Source of the DNA: Lepisosteus oculatus | Lineage: Eukaryota; Chordata; Actinopteri; Semionotiformes; Lepisosteidae | Direction: 5' to 3' | Assembly: GCF_040954835.1 (NCBI RefSeq) | Contig: NC_090698.1 | Coordinates: 6,260,501-6,324,500, forward strand | Length of the DNA: 64,000 nt | Part shown: one piece after another, positions 1 through 12,530 of the stretch | Position numbering within the stretch: the stretch's first letter is position 1 | Layout: the number at the start of each line of letters is the position of its first letter | Notes under the pieces: generated by a model | Told to the model about the DNA's origin: nothing | What the model saw: the letters and a program-made list of their open reading frames with translations, nothing else | Database searches by the model: none | Translations under genes and position numbers: made by a program

Positions 1-331
1 CAGCACGAGCGACGACAGCTCGGCCTACCGCTCGGTGGACGAGGTCAACTACTGGGACAAGCAGGACCACCCGATCTCGCGGCTGCGGCACTACATGACC
101 GCGCGGGGCTGGTGGGGCGAGGAGGAGGAGCGCGCCTGGAGGAAGCAGTCCCGCCGGCGCGTCATGGAGGCCTTCGAGAAGGCCGAGCGGCGCCTCAAGC
201 CCCACCCCGAGCTCCTCTTCACCGACGTCTACCACGACGACCCGCCCCACCTGCAGCGCCAGCGGGAGGCGATGTGGCGGCACGTGCAGACGTACAAGGA
301 GCACTACCCCCTGGACCAGTACGAGCAGTGA
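1..331 (+). CDS. bckdha: Branched-chain 2-oxoacid dehydrogenase E1 alpha subunit, C-terminal end (last exon, partial)
   Basis: The frame opens at base 2, is open from the window edge and ends at TGA 329-331. It matches the C-terminal ~109 residues of BCKDHA, including [20 protein letters not shown] and the end HYPLDQYEQ (human ends HYPLDHFDK). The enzyme is the thiamine-diphosphate E1 component of the mitochondrial branched-chain ketoacid dehydrogenase complex, which decarboxylates the keto acids of Leu, Ile and Val. From family knowledge, the first serine here corresponds to regulatory phosphorylation site 1 and the serine of AYRS to site 2, so the kinase-controlled loop is retained. Only the end of the gene is present; the mitochondrial presequence and most of the E1 fold lie to the left. 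The next gene is tail-to-tail on the other strand, as in human BCKDHA-B3GNT8. Confidence 0.95.
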   Translation, partial: STSDDSSAYRSVDEVNYWDKQDHPISRLRHYMTARGWWGEEEERAWRKQSRRRVMEAFEKAERRLKPHPELLFTDVYHDDPPHLQRQREAMWRHVQTYKEHYPLDQYEQ

Positions 332-1565
332 GCCGGGGGGGGGAGCAGGGGGACAGAGCCGCTGTCCTGGACACTGGCCAGCAGGGCGATTTGGGTACAT
401 ATAAGGTCAGCTGGCCTGTTCACATGGCGGTATGATGAGAACGGCGCTTCACGACAGCCTCACGAACACAGTCCCTTGGAGGAGACTCTAGGGGGCGCTG
501 ATGTCACCAGTGCAACTTGGACGGCCCATGTGGGGCCCACAGAGCGCCCTCTGGTGGACACTGGCGACATCGGCACTGTCATTTTGTCATCACTCGTGTT
601 CATGTCATGTTCCTCGCTGTCCCCATGTCGTTGTTTTCCCCGGCACACGGTTCTCACGGGTTTGGACAGGCCAGCTGACTTCATAGGCACCCCTGCGGGT
701 CTGGAGGGAGGAGAGATTGCTGCACGCGTCCGTTTGCACACCGATACACGAAAGGCGTGTGACAGCAGGGATGGAAGAAAGTGAGGGAGAGACTGTTACA
801 CTAATGATCAAGATAACGCACACACACACCCACACACAGCCGGTGTTTGCTGGTCCGGAGCAGCTCGGTTCGGTTCTGTCTCAATCTCTATTAACACTTC
901 TCACCTTTAACCCCTGGAGGGGGGGGGGGTGGCAGACACGCGTGGCAGACTTTCCTCAGCACGGCTTGCGAGGGGCACACGCGAGCGAATCAGGCTGCTC
1001 GCCCCTCTGTCCCGGTCCGGTCAGAGGCTGGGAGCACGCCGGTGGTTCTGCAGGCACCTGGGCCGCCGGCGCCGTGGACTGCTCCGACTGGCACCGGCCC
1101 GGCGGGTTGATCTCTGCAGCAGGGCAGGGCACCGGTGGCCCGAGCTCGGCTGAGGGCCATCCGCATCTCCCCCTAGAGCAGGAGTCCCCAAGAGGCAGCC
1201 CATGGCTGCCATGACTGAACCCCACTGCTTAACACTAACGTCAGCCCTCATGCAGGGTGGATCCCATTACCGGCCGAGGGTTCGAGAGTGCCTCAGTGCA
1301 TGGTACTGTTTATACGTCTGATACGTCTGTTTGTAATTTCGTGAGTCCTGTTTTCGAGGGGATTTCTTTTGCACGGGATAAGTTTCTCCTACTCCACTCC
1401 AGCGTGTAGTTCCCAGGTAGCGCCGCTGGAGGGCACTGCTGATAGACGCTGCCCCGTGGCGCAGTCCTAATAGAAGATGCATTTACCATGGCGACCAGAG
1501 GCGTCACTGGGGGAGCTGCAGTTTCAGGTGTTTGTTGAATTAATAAAGAATTGAACCGTCGCCGT
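332..1565 (+). other. bckdha: bckdha 3' untranslated region
   Basis: There is no credible coding frame between the bckdha stop and the first good poly(A) signal at 1542. The stretch holds a short CA microsatellite at about 818-838 and ordinary unique-looking sequence. Its extent is inferred from the poly(A) signal followed by a GT-rich stretch. Confidence 0.55.
1542..1547 (+). terminator. Poly(A) signal AATAAA, bckdha
   Basis: AATAAA is followed about 25-45 bases later by a GT-rich stretch (gagtgtgtgtgttttgttg). This is the classic poly(A) signal plus downstream element, and it is the first one after the bckdha stop codon. Confidence 0.6.
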
Positions 1566-2539
1566 GCCTGAGAGTGTGTGTGTTTTGTTGTTGTCATGCG
1601 GGATAGCGGAAAAGACTGGTTCCTCAGACTGCCGTTTACTACCATTAGCGACTTCTGCTTATCGTCAATATTACAGTTAAAAACAATCGTGCGCTCTTCC
1701 TTAAATCCCCCAGAACCTGTCACGGGTTTCCCTAATTGCTAAGCAGCGGGGACGGTGGGGTTATGTTAAGCACTTCACGTTGAGAATGATTAAACCTTCA
1801 CTTATTGCTTTTATAGCATGTTGAATGTAGTACATTTTCGCAAGTGCAGAGCAGCGTCTTTCACCGTGTCGGCACTGCTGGTGGGTGCTGGGGTGACGGC
1901 TGTCCCTGTGTTGCCCTGCAGCTGTAGCGCACAGAGGTGATTTCATTCAACAGCACTTTCCTCTCGGTGGGCGAAAGCAGCTCTTATCTCGCAGCGGGGA
2001 AACTCGACGGCTACATCTCACCGCAAGAGGCTGGGGTGCTCAGGGGTGAGAATGTCGAAATAATGTGAAGGGAAAAAAAAACGGTCACATCGTCTTCACG
2101 TTTTATCAGGCTTTACGAGGCCTAAATGAAAGCCGAGCACCTGGCCCGGGAGGGTCCATTTTGTGTTCGCATTGGCGGCGGCGGGAAAATTCAAGACTGG
2201 TAAGGGCCCGTGCGTGAGAGAAACCGGACGAAAATTAAACACGACGTTTAAAACGGATGGGTGAGAACCGATCTGTTTTACCGGCATTTTAATCAATAAT
2301 GGTGAAGAAAGTAAAAGGTCGGGGGGTGTAGTGAGCTGTAGTGACTTGTTAATTTGTATTTCGGAACCGGATGCCACAGGCAAACTGTGCGGGAACAGCG
2401 GACGTTTCTGATTTTTGCTGCGTCAGTTTCACGGTGTTTTACGCCACCGCGATTTAATGCTAAGGATGGTGCTGCTGGTGTAGTGAAAACACGCTCGCAC
2501 TTGGCTCTCTCGCGAAAGTATTTCTCTGAAATATTAAAC

Positions 2540-2745
2540 TTAAGATGACACAGACCAGAGGCACAAGAGGAAACTACATGGGAGAGGAGAGTTCTTTACC
2601 GAGAGGGTTGCTGGAGTCCTGAACAACGTACCCGGCCATGTTATTAAAGCCAATACCCTAGTATCTTTGAAGAAACGGCTGGTTGGGATTCTTCTATCAA
2701 TTAGCTGCCATCTACCAGCTTGGCTAGAGAACCTCCTCTGGTTTA
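2540..2745 (+). mobile_element. LINE/SINE-like 3' fragment, degenerate
   Basis: The stretch reads like the 3' part of a fish non-LTR element: agaaacggctggttgggatt, then tcaattagctgcc, then a cctcctctggttt ending. A weaker relative of its first half (containing cccggccatg) occurs at about 4825-4905. The family assignment is from memory of such tails and is tentative. Confidence 0.35.
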
Positions 2746-3020
2746 TAAGCACAAACACACTCACAGATAGACACACACTCTCACACAAGCACAGACACCA
2801 TTTTCACACATGATCTTACACACAGGCACGCTCTCACACACAAGTACAGACATGCTCTTACAAGCACAGGGTCACAGACAAACACACAGAAACGTGCTCT
2901 CTCACACACAAGTACAGACATGCTCTTACAAGCACAGACGCACACAAGCACACAGAAACGTGCTCTCTCACACACAAGCACAGGCACACTCGTTCACACA
3001 CACACTTTCACACATCCTCT
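2745..3020 (+). repeat. CA-rich imperfect minisatellite
   Basis: Repeated blocks of about 35-70 bases share cacacaagtacagacatgct, tcttacaagcacag and acacagaaacgtgctctc. The block around 2840-2930 is repeated almost exactly at 2903-2990. Open frames across it are artefacts of the repeat. Confidence 0.75.
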
Positions 3021-3201
3021 CTCTCTCACGCATCGCCTCCACCTGTGAACTCTGTTTAAGGACAACAGACCCTGTGGCTGAGATGTTCAGTGAGAAGCAG
3101 CTCTGGCCTGTTTGTTCAGCAGCAGAGTTTGTGTTTCAAATGGGAACAGAGACAGACAAAAGGCACGATAAAGGGATGGACACGTGACTAATGTTCACCC
3201 C

Positions 3202-3240
3202 CCCCACCACACACGCACACGCACACGCACACGCATTCGC
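3202..3240 (+). repeat. CA/CACG microsatellite
   Basis: A C-run is followed by alternating cacacgcacacgcacacgca. Simple sequence. Confidence 0.7.
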
Positions 3241-3449
3241 GGAATCAGTGACATTGAACTTGACCCAAAACTGATGAGACCCATCAGCCACTCCAGGAAT
3301 CCCCTGATCAAAACCTGCACAACAGCTTCATTTTCCCTCAGGGGTGGAAAGTGGCCTCTCTGATCCTGTTGGAATTTTGTTTAAAGAAATCCGAACACGT
3401 ATGGAACTAAATGTAAATTTGAGGTAATGAGCTCTATCATGCTTTCAGC

Positions 3450-3700
3450 TCACAACTAGCAACCCACTAAACCTCAGCAGGTGTGAGCCTGGCCAGTACC
3501 TGGATGGGAGACTCCTGGGAAAAACTAAGGTTGCTGCTGGAAGAGGTGTTAGTGGGACCAGTAGGGGCCCTCCCCCTCCAGACTGTGTGGGTTCTAATGC
3601 CCCAGTATAGCGAAGTCGACATCCAGGTGGTCTACAGATGGTCACCTGTAAAGTGCTTTTGAGTGGAGTGTCCAGAAAAGATCTAAATAAGTATAAGGAG
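3450..3700 (+). mobile_element. 5S rRNA-derived SINE, internally shortened copy
   Basis: The head contains gagcctggccagtacctgga followed by tgggagactcctgggaaa, which parallels the internal promoter region of vertebrate 5S rRNA (GCCTGGTTAGTACTTGGATGGGAGACC). The body (aagaggtgttagtgggacca) is cut short after ccccagtatag. The tail (gtaaagtgcttttgagtgga, then gtgtccagaaaag) is the LINE-like tail also seen in the longer copies at 33688 and 60033. The missing middle and diverged ends mark an old, deleted copy. Confidence 0.75.
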
Positions 3701-5737
3701 TTATTTCCCTAAGCTCCGGTGCCTGTCTGGTGATGTGTACTATTTCAACTGGTGCAGTTCATTGTGTGTGAATTAGTTTTTCAGAGAGATCTTTTTTGAA
3801 GCTTTCTGCTAAGAAAGGACTACAGCCTGCGGTCTGGTTAAAAAATAACCGGTGCTAGCTTTACAATCTAAACAATAAATTGTTAGCACTGTACTACAGA
3901 AATCCATAAATGTGAGTGGTTGAAAAGGTCAGTTTAGGTCACTTGAAATGAAAGTGCTGCAGCTCAGTTTCCTGCTCTTTAAGTGACTTGGCTGGTGAAA
4001 GGCCCAGCGCCTGGTTCTGCACCTCTGGACCTGGTGTGGTTCTCCTTTGTTCAACCCCCCCGTGAAAACTGACGCTCCACATCTTAAAAAGCAGCAGCCA
4101 TGGAGAAAATGCTATTATTTGAGCTCAGAAAAAATAATGGCGACAGGAATGAAAGCTTGAAATCCATTGTCAGTTCCCCTTTAATTAAGTGTTCAAAGTA
4201 ATGATGAACAGCAGATACAGTCCCAGCTATACAGACACTCGCACACGGAAACAGACTGGAAAGGTCAAGGCTCACACCCGAAATTCAGAACGAGAGGTTA
4301 CTTCCTCCCGAGGAAGAGGAGGAACCCCAGGGAGTCTGGGTTTCTCAGCCACCCAGACAAGGCACTTCCTGCCGCTCAGACACACATCGATTAACTAGAC
4401 ATGTTGACTAATTTATATTAATTGACTAATCCGTGCTCTTGTGCCGTTTCAACTTCTTAAAACTAAACAGTACCAAATCTAACACTTGAGTGTCTGGATG
4501 TAAAGAAAATTATGTCCTATGCAGCTCCTTAGTTCAATTAAGTAACTGTGAGCTCCTTTAATAAAAGCTAAGAAGTGTTTGGATCAGGACAAGGCACTCT
4601 ATTTGTTTCTGCTTTTCATTCCATCTCTGGCCTTAATCACTTAATTGAACTAATTACTTGGGTAATCAAACAGCTGTTTTACAGGTCTTAATCAGGTGCT
4701 AATTGAAAGCCGGCTCTATAACCCTCAGCAATCTGGTACTGTAGGACTGGAGCTTTCCACCCTCATTGTAAACGGTATCGATTACAAGGCACCTAACCTA
4801 ACCTTTACACTGAGAGAAGCGGGTGTCTGCAACATTCCGCCCGGCCATGCTGTCCAAGCTGATGTTCCTCCGAGATTCCGAGATTGATGAGCGGCTGTGC
4901 AGCAGGAGCAGAGAGATGGGTGTCTGAGCGGACCAGCTCCTGTAAGTGGCCTTTCTGGTGTTCTCAACAACAGACACGAGAGGAACCAAAAGACTGGGGA
5001 AATTTACAGCAAAATGCCATCTAGGTTGAAAAAGCAATTTATTCCTGCACTAAATCCATGCGGCACAGACTTGAGTCCAGCATGGATTTAACCCAATGAC
5101 CTGAGCAATTAAAAGCCTGAGAGAAGAAAGTCTTTAGTTCCAACAATGGCAATCTTTCTTTGTTGACGAGGTTTGGGGTCAGTTTTCACAGGACAGGAAA
5201 TAATAAATAATCATTTGTTTCAAAAAGTTTTCAGCAGTACAGGGCAGTGGTCTTGATATGGTGCTTTCTCATAATTCCTCAGCACCTGCAGAGCGGTAGA
5301 GTACTGAACGAGGAACTGGAGCAGAGGAGGAAGGAGGTCCAGGGGATGTATTTTAGTGCTACACAGGAATGGTCTGCACAGTCATCTATCTGTCGGCTTC
5401 ATCAGCCTGTGCAACACTATTATCCATCCCCACAACCAGCACTGAGAAGTTTCTGTACAAAGGTTTTTTTTCTTGGTTTATTGTTAGTTTGTATGTCAGG
5501 CATTCAGCATGTCGGTGTTTCAATAAGCGTGTCCGCACTATCATTAGCTACTCTAGTCAGCTAACAGGGACCCTTCAGCAATATTCACAAACAGGGCGTG
5601 TGAGATCTGGACAAGAGGACCACAGCTCTTTAACCATGACTCCACCTCCACAGGCAGGTTATGGCTTATTTTAAATAAAATAAAAAATAACTTATATTTA
5701 CTCTCTAATGCACAAGTTTCCACAGATAAGGCACTTG

Positions 5738-5743
5738 TTTATT
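5738..5743 (-). terminator. Poly(A) signal AATAAA, b3gnt8-like gene
   Basis: The forward strand reads tttatt, so the minus strand reads AATAAA about 470 bases beyond the b3gnt8 stop codon. It is a plausible 3' end, but AT-rich sequence nearby (5655-5700) offers alternatives. Confidence 0.4.
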
Positions 5744-6210
5744 TTAGAATTGCTGTTGCTCCGCTCCCCCACAGGTGCATCACTGGTGCCGCAGCCCCGG
5801 CTACACAGGCTCGGTGCCGACCGGAGGGCAGGAGTGTCTCTCGCCCCGCAGGACTCGAGCCCCACCGACTGACCCAGCCCTTCCCCTGAGCGAGGTGACA
5901 CGACCCAGGGCCGAGCCCGCGCCGCCCGGATCCCAGAGCTCGACCCGTCGCCGTCGCTAGCGGAGCCGCTCGAGAGAGGAACCGCAGACTGGGCCCAGCT
6001 GGGTTCCGTCAACCATTTGGGAATGCGCTGTACTACTACGGAAGTGATGAAAAAAATAAACCTTGCAGGACCAAGTAGAGTCTATACATGTTAAAGTGCT
6101 AAGATCCTTGGTGTGACATCATTGTCGGCCGGGTGGATTGTGCCCGGCGCTCCGCCGGCATCGAGGAACAGAGGTATAGTGCTTCTTCTGGCCACCGTGC
6201 GGCAGTTCGG

Positions 6211-7533
6211 TCAGCACCGGAGCCCCGGATCCTCCAGCGCCCTCCGCAGTCGGAGCATCTGTTGCGGGCTGCGCTGGTGCACCAGCAGCAGGCTTTTGTG
6301 CACGCACGCGTTCTCTCGGTCCTGCTCCCGGATGTCGAAGGTCTGGAAGCCATTGTGGAGAACCGGAGCGACCCCCAGCGCCTGGAAGCACATCCCCGTG
6401 TAGACGTCGTCGATGGGGAAGAAGGGGATGTAGAGGGAGAGCCTGAGGAGGGGGCGCACCAGGGAGCCTGAAAACAGGAACCCGCCCCCGCCGGCGTAGG
6501 GGGGGTAGGCGCCCTCGTAGAACGTCTGCGGGACGTAATACTTGCTCTTGGCGCTGCGGAAGGGGCTGGCCTGGGTGACCACATGGCCCATGTACAGCCG
6601 GCCAGCCTGGTCGGGCTGCAGCGAGCGGAGGTAGCGGAGCAGCTCCGGGGTGTTGAGGAAGACGTCGTCGTCGCCCTTGAAGATGAAATGGGTGCGGGGG
6701 CAGCGGCGGTCCACCCATTGCAGGAACAGGTTGTCCTTCAGCGTCAGGTTGAAGAAGGAGTCTCTGAACTCCCACTGCAGGAGGTCCCCGTGACGCTGGG
6801 CCTCGTGGGACAGTAGGTGCGTTAAGTCGGGGTCGTCCTCGCCAGAGGTGGTCCCCAGGAGGAAGACGGTCCGCACCCGCAGTCCGTCGTACTCCATCTC
6901 CACTCCCCAGCTCTCGCGCACGGCCTGCCGCCGAACAAAATTCTCGGGCACGGACTTGATGGCGAGGAGGAGGAATATCTCTTCTTCCCCCTCCCCCCCG
7001 AACCTGGATCGGCACTTCCCAGGCTGCTCAATCAGGAGGGCGTAGTCTCGGCACCCCTCTGCCTGCAGGAAGTCGCGGTACAGGGCGGGGTAGGAGTCAA
7101 AATCCTGGATCTGAGCTCGGAGGGCGTTGCTGGTGAGCCGACAGGCGGCCTGGCTCTGGGTGCTTTTATCCAGCTGCTGAGCAGCGAGCAGCTGGAAGCT
7201 CTCGTGCTGCTTCCTGTTCCACCAAGCACTGCTTTGCGGGATGGCCTGCCTGAACTGCTCTGAGATGGAGACCTGCTGCACCTGCGGCCTTGCCGTGGAC
7301 GGGGAGGTCTTGGTTTTGCCATTCGGATCTAGGGGCCCTGGAGAGGGGCTGTTTTTCCAGGCTCCCTTGGTCTCATTCCTTGCTGGGAGCCAGTGGGTAG
7401 AATTGGGCGTAGGATTTGGTGAGCCTCCCTGATCCCCGCCTCTGACCCTTTCGTTGAGAGTGAGGGTGGAGTAGAAGAGGATGAGGGAGAAGCTGCAGAG
7501 GATGATGGCGATGAGGTACCTGTTTCTCTTCAT
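6211..7533 (-). CDS. b3gnt8: Beta-1,3-N-acetylglucosaminyltransferase, B3GNT8-like (B3GNT2/8 family)
   Basis: A 440-residue type II Golgi protein of the GT31 family, which adds beta-1,3-GlcNAc to galactose-ended glycans. Residues 1-8 are cytoplasmic (MKRNRY), followed by one membrane segment at about 5-22, a Pro/Ser/Thr stem with NST and NET glycosylation sites, and the catalytic domain from about 150. Visible family motifs are FLLLAIKS, RRQAVRESWG, the metal-binding DDD at 288-290 (FKGDDDVF), YPPYAGGGGF and IDDVYTGMC at about 374-382. It ends ALEDPGLRC, close to human B3GNT8. The whole domain also resembles B3GNT2; the tail-to-tail position beside bckdha, as in human, favours B3GNT8. I start at 7533 rather than at an upstream in-frame codon because the membrane segment follows directly and a pyrimidine tract plus cag|ac acceptor ends at 7536, two bases before the ATG. 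The coding region is therefore one exon with an upstream untranslated exon. Confidence 0.88.
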   Translation of the reverse strand: MKRNRYLIAIILCSFSLILFYSTLTLNERVRGGDQGGSPNPTPNSTHWLPARNETKGAWKNSPSPGPLDPNGKTKTSPSTARPQVQQVSISEQFRQAIPQSSAWWNRKQHESFQLLAAQQLDKSTQSQAACRLTSNALRAQIQDFDSYPALYRDFLQAEGCRDYALLIEQPGKCRSRFGGEGEEEIFLLLAIKSVPENFVRRQAVRESWGVEMEYDGLRVRTVFLLGTTSGEDDPDLTHLLSHEAQRHGDLLQWEFRDSFFNLTLKDNLFLQWVDRRCPRTHFIFKGDDDVFLNTPELLRYLRSLQPDQAGRLYMGHVVTQASPFRSAKSKYYVPQTFYEGAYPPYAGGGGFLFSGSLVRPLLRLSLYIPFFPIDDVYTGMCFQALGVAPVLHNGFQTFDIREQDRENACVHKSLLLVHQRSPQQMLRLRRALEDPGLRC

Positions 7534-7554
7534 GTCTGCTGGAGCCGGGGGCAG

Positions 7555-7690
7555 GAGGATGAGAGAGGAGAGAGATGCAGGAGAGAGAGGACGAGAGAGA
7601 GGAGACAAGAGGAATGTGTTAGAGAGAGGAGAGAAGGTGAGTGTTGGAGAAGATGGAGGTCAGAGAGAGAGGTGAGAAGAGGAGAGCAGA
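7555..7690 (+). repeat. GA-rich purine tract
   Basis: Repeated gagagagg/gagaga motifs directly upstream of the b3gnt8 coding exon. On the gene strand this is a CT-rich tract that could contribute to the intronic pyrimidine tract. Confidence 0.6.
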
Positions 7691-8879
7691 AGATGACGAT
7701 GAGATATCTTCGTGATTTGAAGGATTTGATTCTCCTTTTCTTCCTTTAACCCCTCATCTACTCGGAGGCAGCAGACGTCCAGAGGAGCGGGCGGTGTATT
7801 TGTGTCCTCCTGTGCAAGGTGCTCAGAAAACGCACAAGCAGCTGGTCAGAGGCAGATTGTGTCCACCCCAGAAGAACAAGACTACCTCCTCTGATGAAAG
7901 CTACGCCTCCGCAGAGTCAGCGCTGGCTGGAGACACGTGCAGGCAGGCGAGAGGCTGCAGGTCCTCGTTCCTCGTCCGTCCCAGAGGCAGCAGAGCCCCA
8001 CACACCTCGCTCTCCTCTGCCTCCTCCGCGGTTGCACCTGAAAAACACACCGAGACTGCAGCTCAGTGACGCAGCCCGCAATCAACACCCACCAGATTCG
8101 GGGAAGGGTGGGGGGTAAAAGTAGTCAAAGTTATGCAAACAAGCAAAGGTCACTGAACGCATAATGGCTTATGCAGTCTCTTGGCCCTGACACATCGCTC
8201 TGCTGCCTGTTTGAACTAAAAGGAAGCAAGCAGAAGGCTTTCTCCGAAGCTTTGACTGGAAATAATTCCCTTTCCGAGATAAGCTGGCACGGACGTAGAC
8301 CTTGATGTAGAGGAAATGGGCTAGTCTGTTTCCTGTACAGAGCAGGGGGTATAAATACAGCTTTTTAGTGCTGTGCTGCATTCAGGGCTGTGAATCTTGT
8401 AGACGTTAAAGAGTTTCTCTCCCACCACCTCCTTATTTGAATCTCTTGATAATTGTAGCCCTGGTCTAGCATGTGCACAGGGTTCTTATCACAATAACTG
8501 GATCATAACCTATCATAGTCATGCCCTAGTGCCACAGTGTTATTTTAAGAAAATGATGATGAAAGGCATTGGCTGCACTGCATCAGGAAGATAATATCCG
8601 AAAGAGCAGAAGTAGGCAAATGTAACAGACATTATCTGAGCTTCTGCAGGCCTTCAATCAATTACTATACATACTACAATGTGACACTGACACATAACCA
8701 CAGTGCTGACACTAACACTACACATTCACACACAGTATGGACACTAGTAAAAGTACATGTAGTGCAGACTCCAAACCCAACATGCAGCAGATTTATGAAT
8801 ACACGTACTGTGTAGACATTGTCAAATATATACACACAGAGCACACTTGTAACATATACAATCCTGACTCTAACAAACA

Positions 8880-9345
8880 CACATGTAAAAGACTAGCACA
8901 CAGGCAATGGTGCAGACTCCAGCAAAGTACAGACTCAAGCACACAGACACAGGGTACAGACAAAAGCACACAGACACAGGGTACAAACACAAGCACTCTG
9001 ACACAAGGTACAGACTCAAGCACAGAAACACACAGTACAGACACAAGGCATAGACTCAAGCACACAGACACAAGGTGCACACTCAAGCACAGAAACACAC
9101 AGTACAGACACAAGGCATAGACTCAAGCACACAGACACAAGGTGCACACTCAAGCACATAACCACAATGTACAAACTCAAGCACACAGACACACACTGCA
9201 GACTCAAGCACACGGACACACAGTACAGACTCAAGCACAAAAACACACAGTACAGACTCAAGCACAGAAACACACGGTACAAACTTGAGTACACAGACAC
9301 AATGTATAACAATGCAGAATGTAGCATGTAGCATATAGGCACATT
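8880..9345 (+). repeat. Minisatellite, unit about 26-28 bp
   Basis: About 15 imperfect copies of units such as gactcaagcacacagacaca followed by aggtaca. A roughly 75-base higher-order block (9018-9090) is repeated at 9093-9150. Open frames rich in Cys/Val/Ser on the minus strand here are repeat artefacts. Confidence 0.8.
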
Positions 9346-12344
9346 GTGCAGACTCTAGCAAGCTCATACATTGCAGAATCTAGTACACATGCACACAATT
9401 CTGACTCTGGTACACAGACCAGATCAACACACAAACATTGAACACACCTCAAACAGAAGTAGACAATGAAGAGAGTCCTGCCCAGGAAAACAAACAGGCA
9501 GCGTACTCTGTGCAGTAAACCTGTGCAGTGAGCATGGGACAGGAACAATAGCCTGTTCCTATTGTTCCTATTGTTTTGAGAGCCAACGAGTGGGAGTGAG
9601 GGAGACAGACAATCAAAATGGGCCCAGCACAGAAACACAGTGAGCACAGAGTAAACCACACGCCCAGGCCAGAACAGAAACGCTGCACAGCACCATGTAG
9701 CTAGCTACACAATAATGAGTTCTGATCCTACATTTAAAGTATGCTCCGAATTGCACCGCTGTGCACAGACTGTTTCGTTCCAGTCTTTACCACCTGTACA
9801 GTAGGTTCAAGGTAGGAAAGTGGATATACAGTAATGATAATCCTTCTGCTAACCAAGGCCCACTCACAAACACGACACACCTCAGCAGTGCTCGGCCTCC
9901 ACACTGACCACAGACACGCAAACACGCTCTTCCTCAAGAGCTGCTTGAGCGGAAGTGCAGAGCTACAACAGCCACATGAAATGACTGAAGCCTTTTGTTG
10001 CACTTTTGCTTCTGAGAACTCGAGTGACTCATCCGGGTCTGACGAGCGACACACACACTGCTCCCGGCCTCGTCTGCCAGCTGGGCAGGGAGGGAAACTG
10101 ACAGCCTGTCCCCGATTCTCTTTGCCTACCGCCGTCGCCATCACTGTCCTCGCCCCGTGGCACGTTTCAACAGGTGCAGGCGTTTCTTGATTTCGGCATC
10201 GTGAGTGTTCTCACCTGGACGTTGCTTCTTCCAAACCCTCCTACCCAGCTCTCGACGTAAAGCACTTCTTTTTTTTGTTCTTTTCACTCCTAAATAAACG
10301 AGATCGGCATGTGTACGTGTCCCCTGGGTCCTTGTATCGCTAGAGGTCCCGAAGTAATTCTGAGGGTTTTGCTTTTCCAGTAAGCATTCGGGATCCCGAA
10401 CACCTGTACATCGGCCTGATACTGTTCTCTGTTGAAGACTCCAGGGGATTGGGTTCCGTTGTCCTTTCGGCTCAGCAAACGTTCCTCTAGGCCACTGGGG
10501 AGGGAGGCCCTAGTCGCATCCCGGGAGTGTGGCAGGGCGTGCTCTTGTATCCGTGAGCAGTGCGCACAGATTGCTGTAGTAAAATCTCTGGCTGTGTAAA
10601 CGGATACAGAGGTTGCTTTTGATAATCGTGCCAGTCAGGTCGAGCGATGGCAACGTTGCAAGGAAGCTCTCTTTTGCACCATTGACTCCGGTGCTCCAGT
10701 GAGTGAGGCTTGCAGACCAGCTTGTGGTTTGTTTGCACAAGAGAACGTCTGTGGAGAACCTATTGTTCCTGCAGTTTAAACAAGCCAGCTCAGCCAGTAA
10801 GGAGACAGGTGGAGCCTCGTGGTTCACAATTATAGCTGGTCACAAACATCTCGACAAACCTGTATCAAGTGATTTCAGGGGAATCAAAAAAAGGTAGTCA
10901 GATACTGTAGCATCATATTTCCTGCAGAAGTAAGAATAAAGGCTGTTCTGCCTCCGAGTTATTTTTAGAAAGCCAAGACCGCAAGTCTCATTTAATGCAA
11001 GTTTAGCTCATTCTCTGCAAACAAAAGGTGTTTTTTTTCAATTCCAAATTGTCGATCATTCTCCTTTTTGTGATAGTATATCCACCTAAATTGGAATTCC
11101 GACTTCTGTCTTCTGTTCCTGAGCTCCCAGCCATGAGCCCCGTGCCACACAGGTACAGGTACCCCCCCCAAACGCACACACAATGAGGCCTTCAACACAA
11201 CGCACACGTGGCACATTCCCGAACGGGTTGGTCAGCTCCTGACGTCACTGCCAAGCCCGCCCTGCACGGAGAGAGCCCAGCCCGAGACACACCGGTTCGC
11301 CAGCCTGCGTGGGCCGCACAGACACAGGGAGAGGCTGAGTCCCTGCGGAGGGGAGGAGGGCGCCTCTTTTTCTTTTATCTCGGCAGCCTGTTCTTTCGCC
11401 ACCTGCTCAGCCCATTGTGCACTGAGGCCTGGGGTGTCGTGGGCCAGCCTGTACCTGCACGCCTACAGGGCTTTCTCTCCTGTTAACCGTAGGAGAAGAG
11501 GAACGGTGTGTCTTTGCCTGAAAGGAGCCCGGGTCCAGCCAGAGGTCCAGCCACAGCCCCCTGAGACCGGCCCCCGCACGGCCACCCCGCGGCTCGGGAA
11601 GAGCCCCCGACACGGTCACGCGTGTACCCCTATGTGCTGGTGAGGGCCTCCCCTTGATCGCTCACCGCGCTGGGCAGCACCGCAGGGACACACGTCGGTC
11701 CTCACAACTTCCTCTCAGCTGGTATCTGACTCCGGGTTCCGCTTTCCTGCTCTGAAGACAGCCACGCCACGTGCAGGGTCGTGAAGACACGGGATGCCTC
11801 CTTCAAGTGCTGATAACCGGTGTTCGCAACGGCTTGAAATAAGAGCCTCCGTAGAATGCAGACCATGCACACGTAGAAGGAAGAAACCTTCTGTGATTTC
11901 TGAAGAATTCGGTTTTGTTTTGGAAAGGACAAAACAAAACTGGCAAGCATAGCAACTGTTTGTGGGGAGTTCCTGGGGCGGTGATGACTTACTCTCACGT
12001 TCAGCGCTCGCCAGTCCGACGCACACGCAGGCCACAGAGGTGCTCTCGCTGAGAAACTCTTGCGATCAGCTGGGCCTGCGGACAAACACGGCGCACACAC
12101 GGACGCACTTCTGCAAAGTGCGTGCACAAGACCCTCCCCGACCGCCACAGCAGCGCCCATGCGCACTGACCAGTAAACCAGGTCTGATGTCTACCGAAAG
12201 TGTGAGGAAATGGGCACGAGCACAATCAACTACAAAACCACTGCACCGAGACATTGGAAGCGCATGCGTCACTTTATCACCCCTATACACTTTCCTGCAT
12301 TAGGAATGTATCTTTTCGCAGCCCCCATGAGACACACAGACAGG

Positions 12345-12530
12345 GAGAGAAGCTGGGGGTCAGAGCGCAGGGTCAGCCATTGTACAGCACCCCTGGAGCA
12401 GCTGGGGTTAAGGGCCTCACTCAGGGGCCCAACGGAGTAGGATTCCTCTGCCGGCTGCAGGATTTGAACCGGCAACCTTCCAGCCACAGGCACAGATCCT
12501 GAACCACAGAGCCACCGCTCCGCCCCAAAC
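12345..12530 (-). mobile_element. tRNA-derived SINE
   Basis: Read on the minus strand it starts gggcggagcggtggctctgt (A-box-like TGGCTCTGTGGTT) and continues to ccggttcaaatcc (B-box-like GGTTCAAATCC). The body then reads gggcccctgagtgaggccct, ccagctgctccaggggtgct and tgtacaatggctgaccctg. That body is typical of a widespread fish SINE family. Confidence 0.75.

Larger units (their letters stand above)
1570..5730. other. Intergenic region between bckdha and b3gnt8
   Basis: No gene is recognised here. Short open frames have no recognisable domain and no splice context. The region contains the LINE-like tail at 2540, the CA-rich array at 2745 and the 5S-SINE at 3450, each listed separately. The rest is unique-looking, moderately AT-rich sequence. 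Confidence 0.5.

Noticed and set aside
7533-7608. Upstream in-frame start for the b3gnt8 ORF (465 residues)
   Set aside because: The extra 25 residues are encoded across a splice acceptor and would place a second hydrophobic stretch before the membrane anchor.
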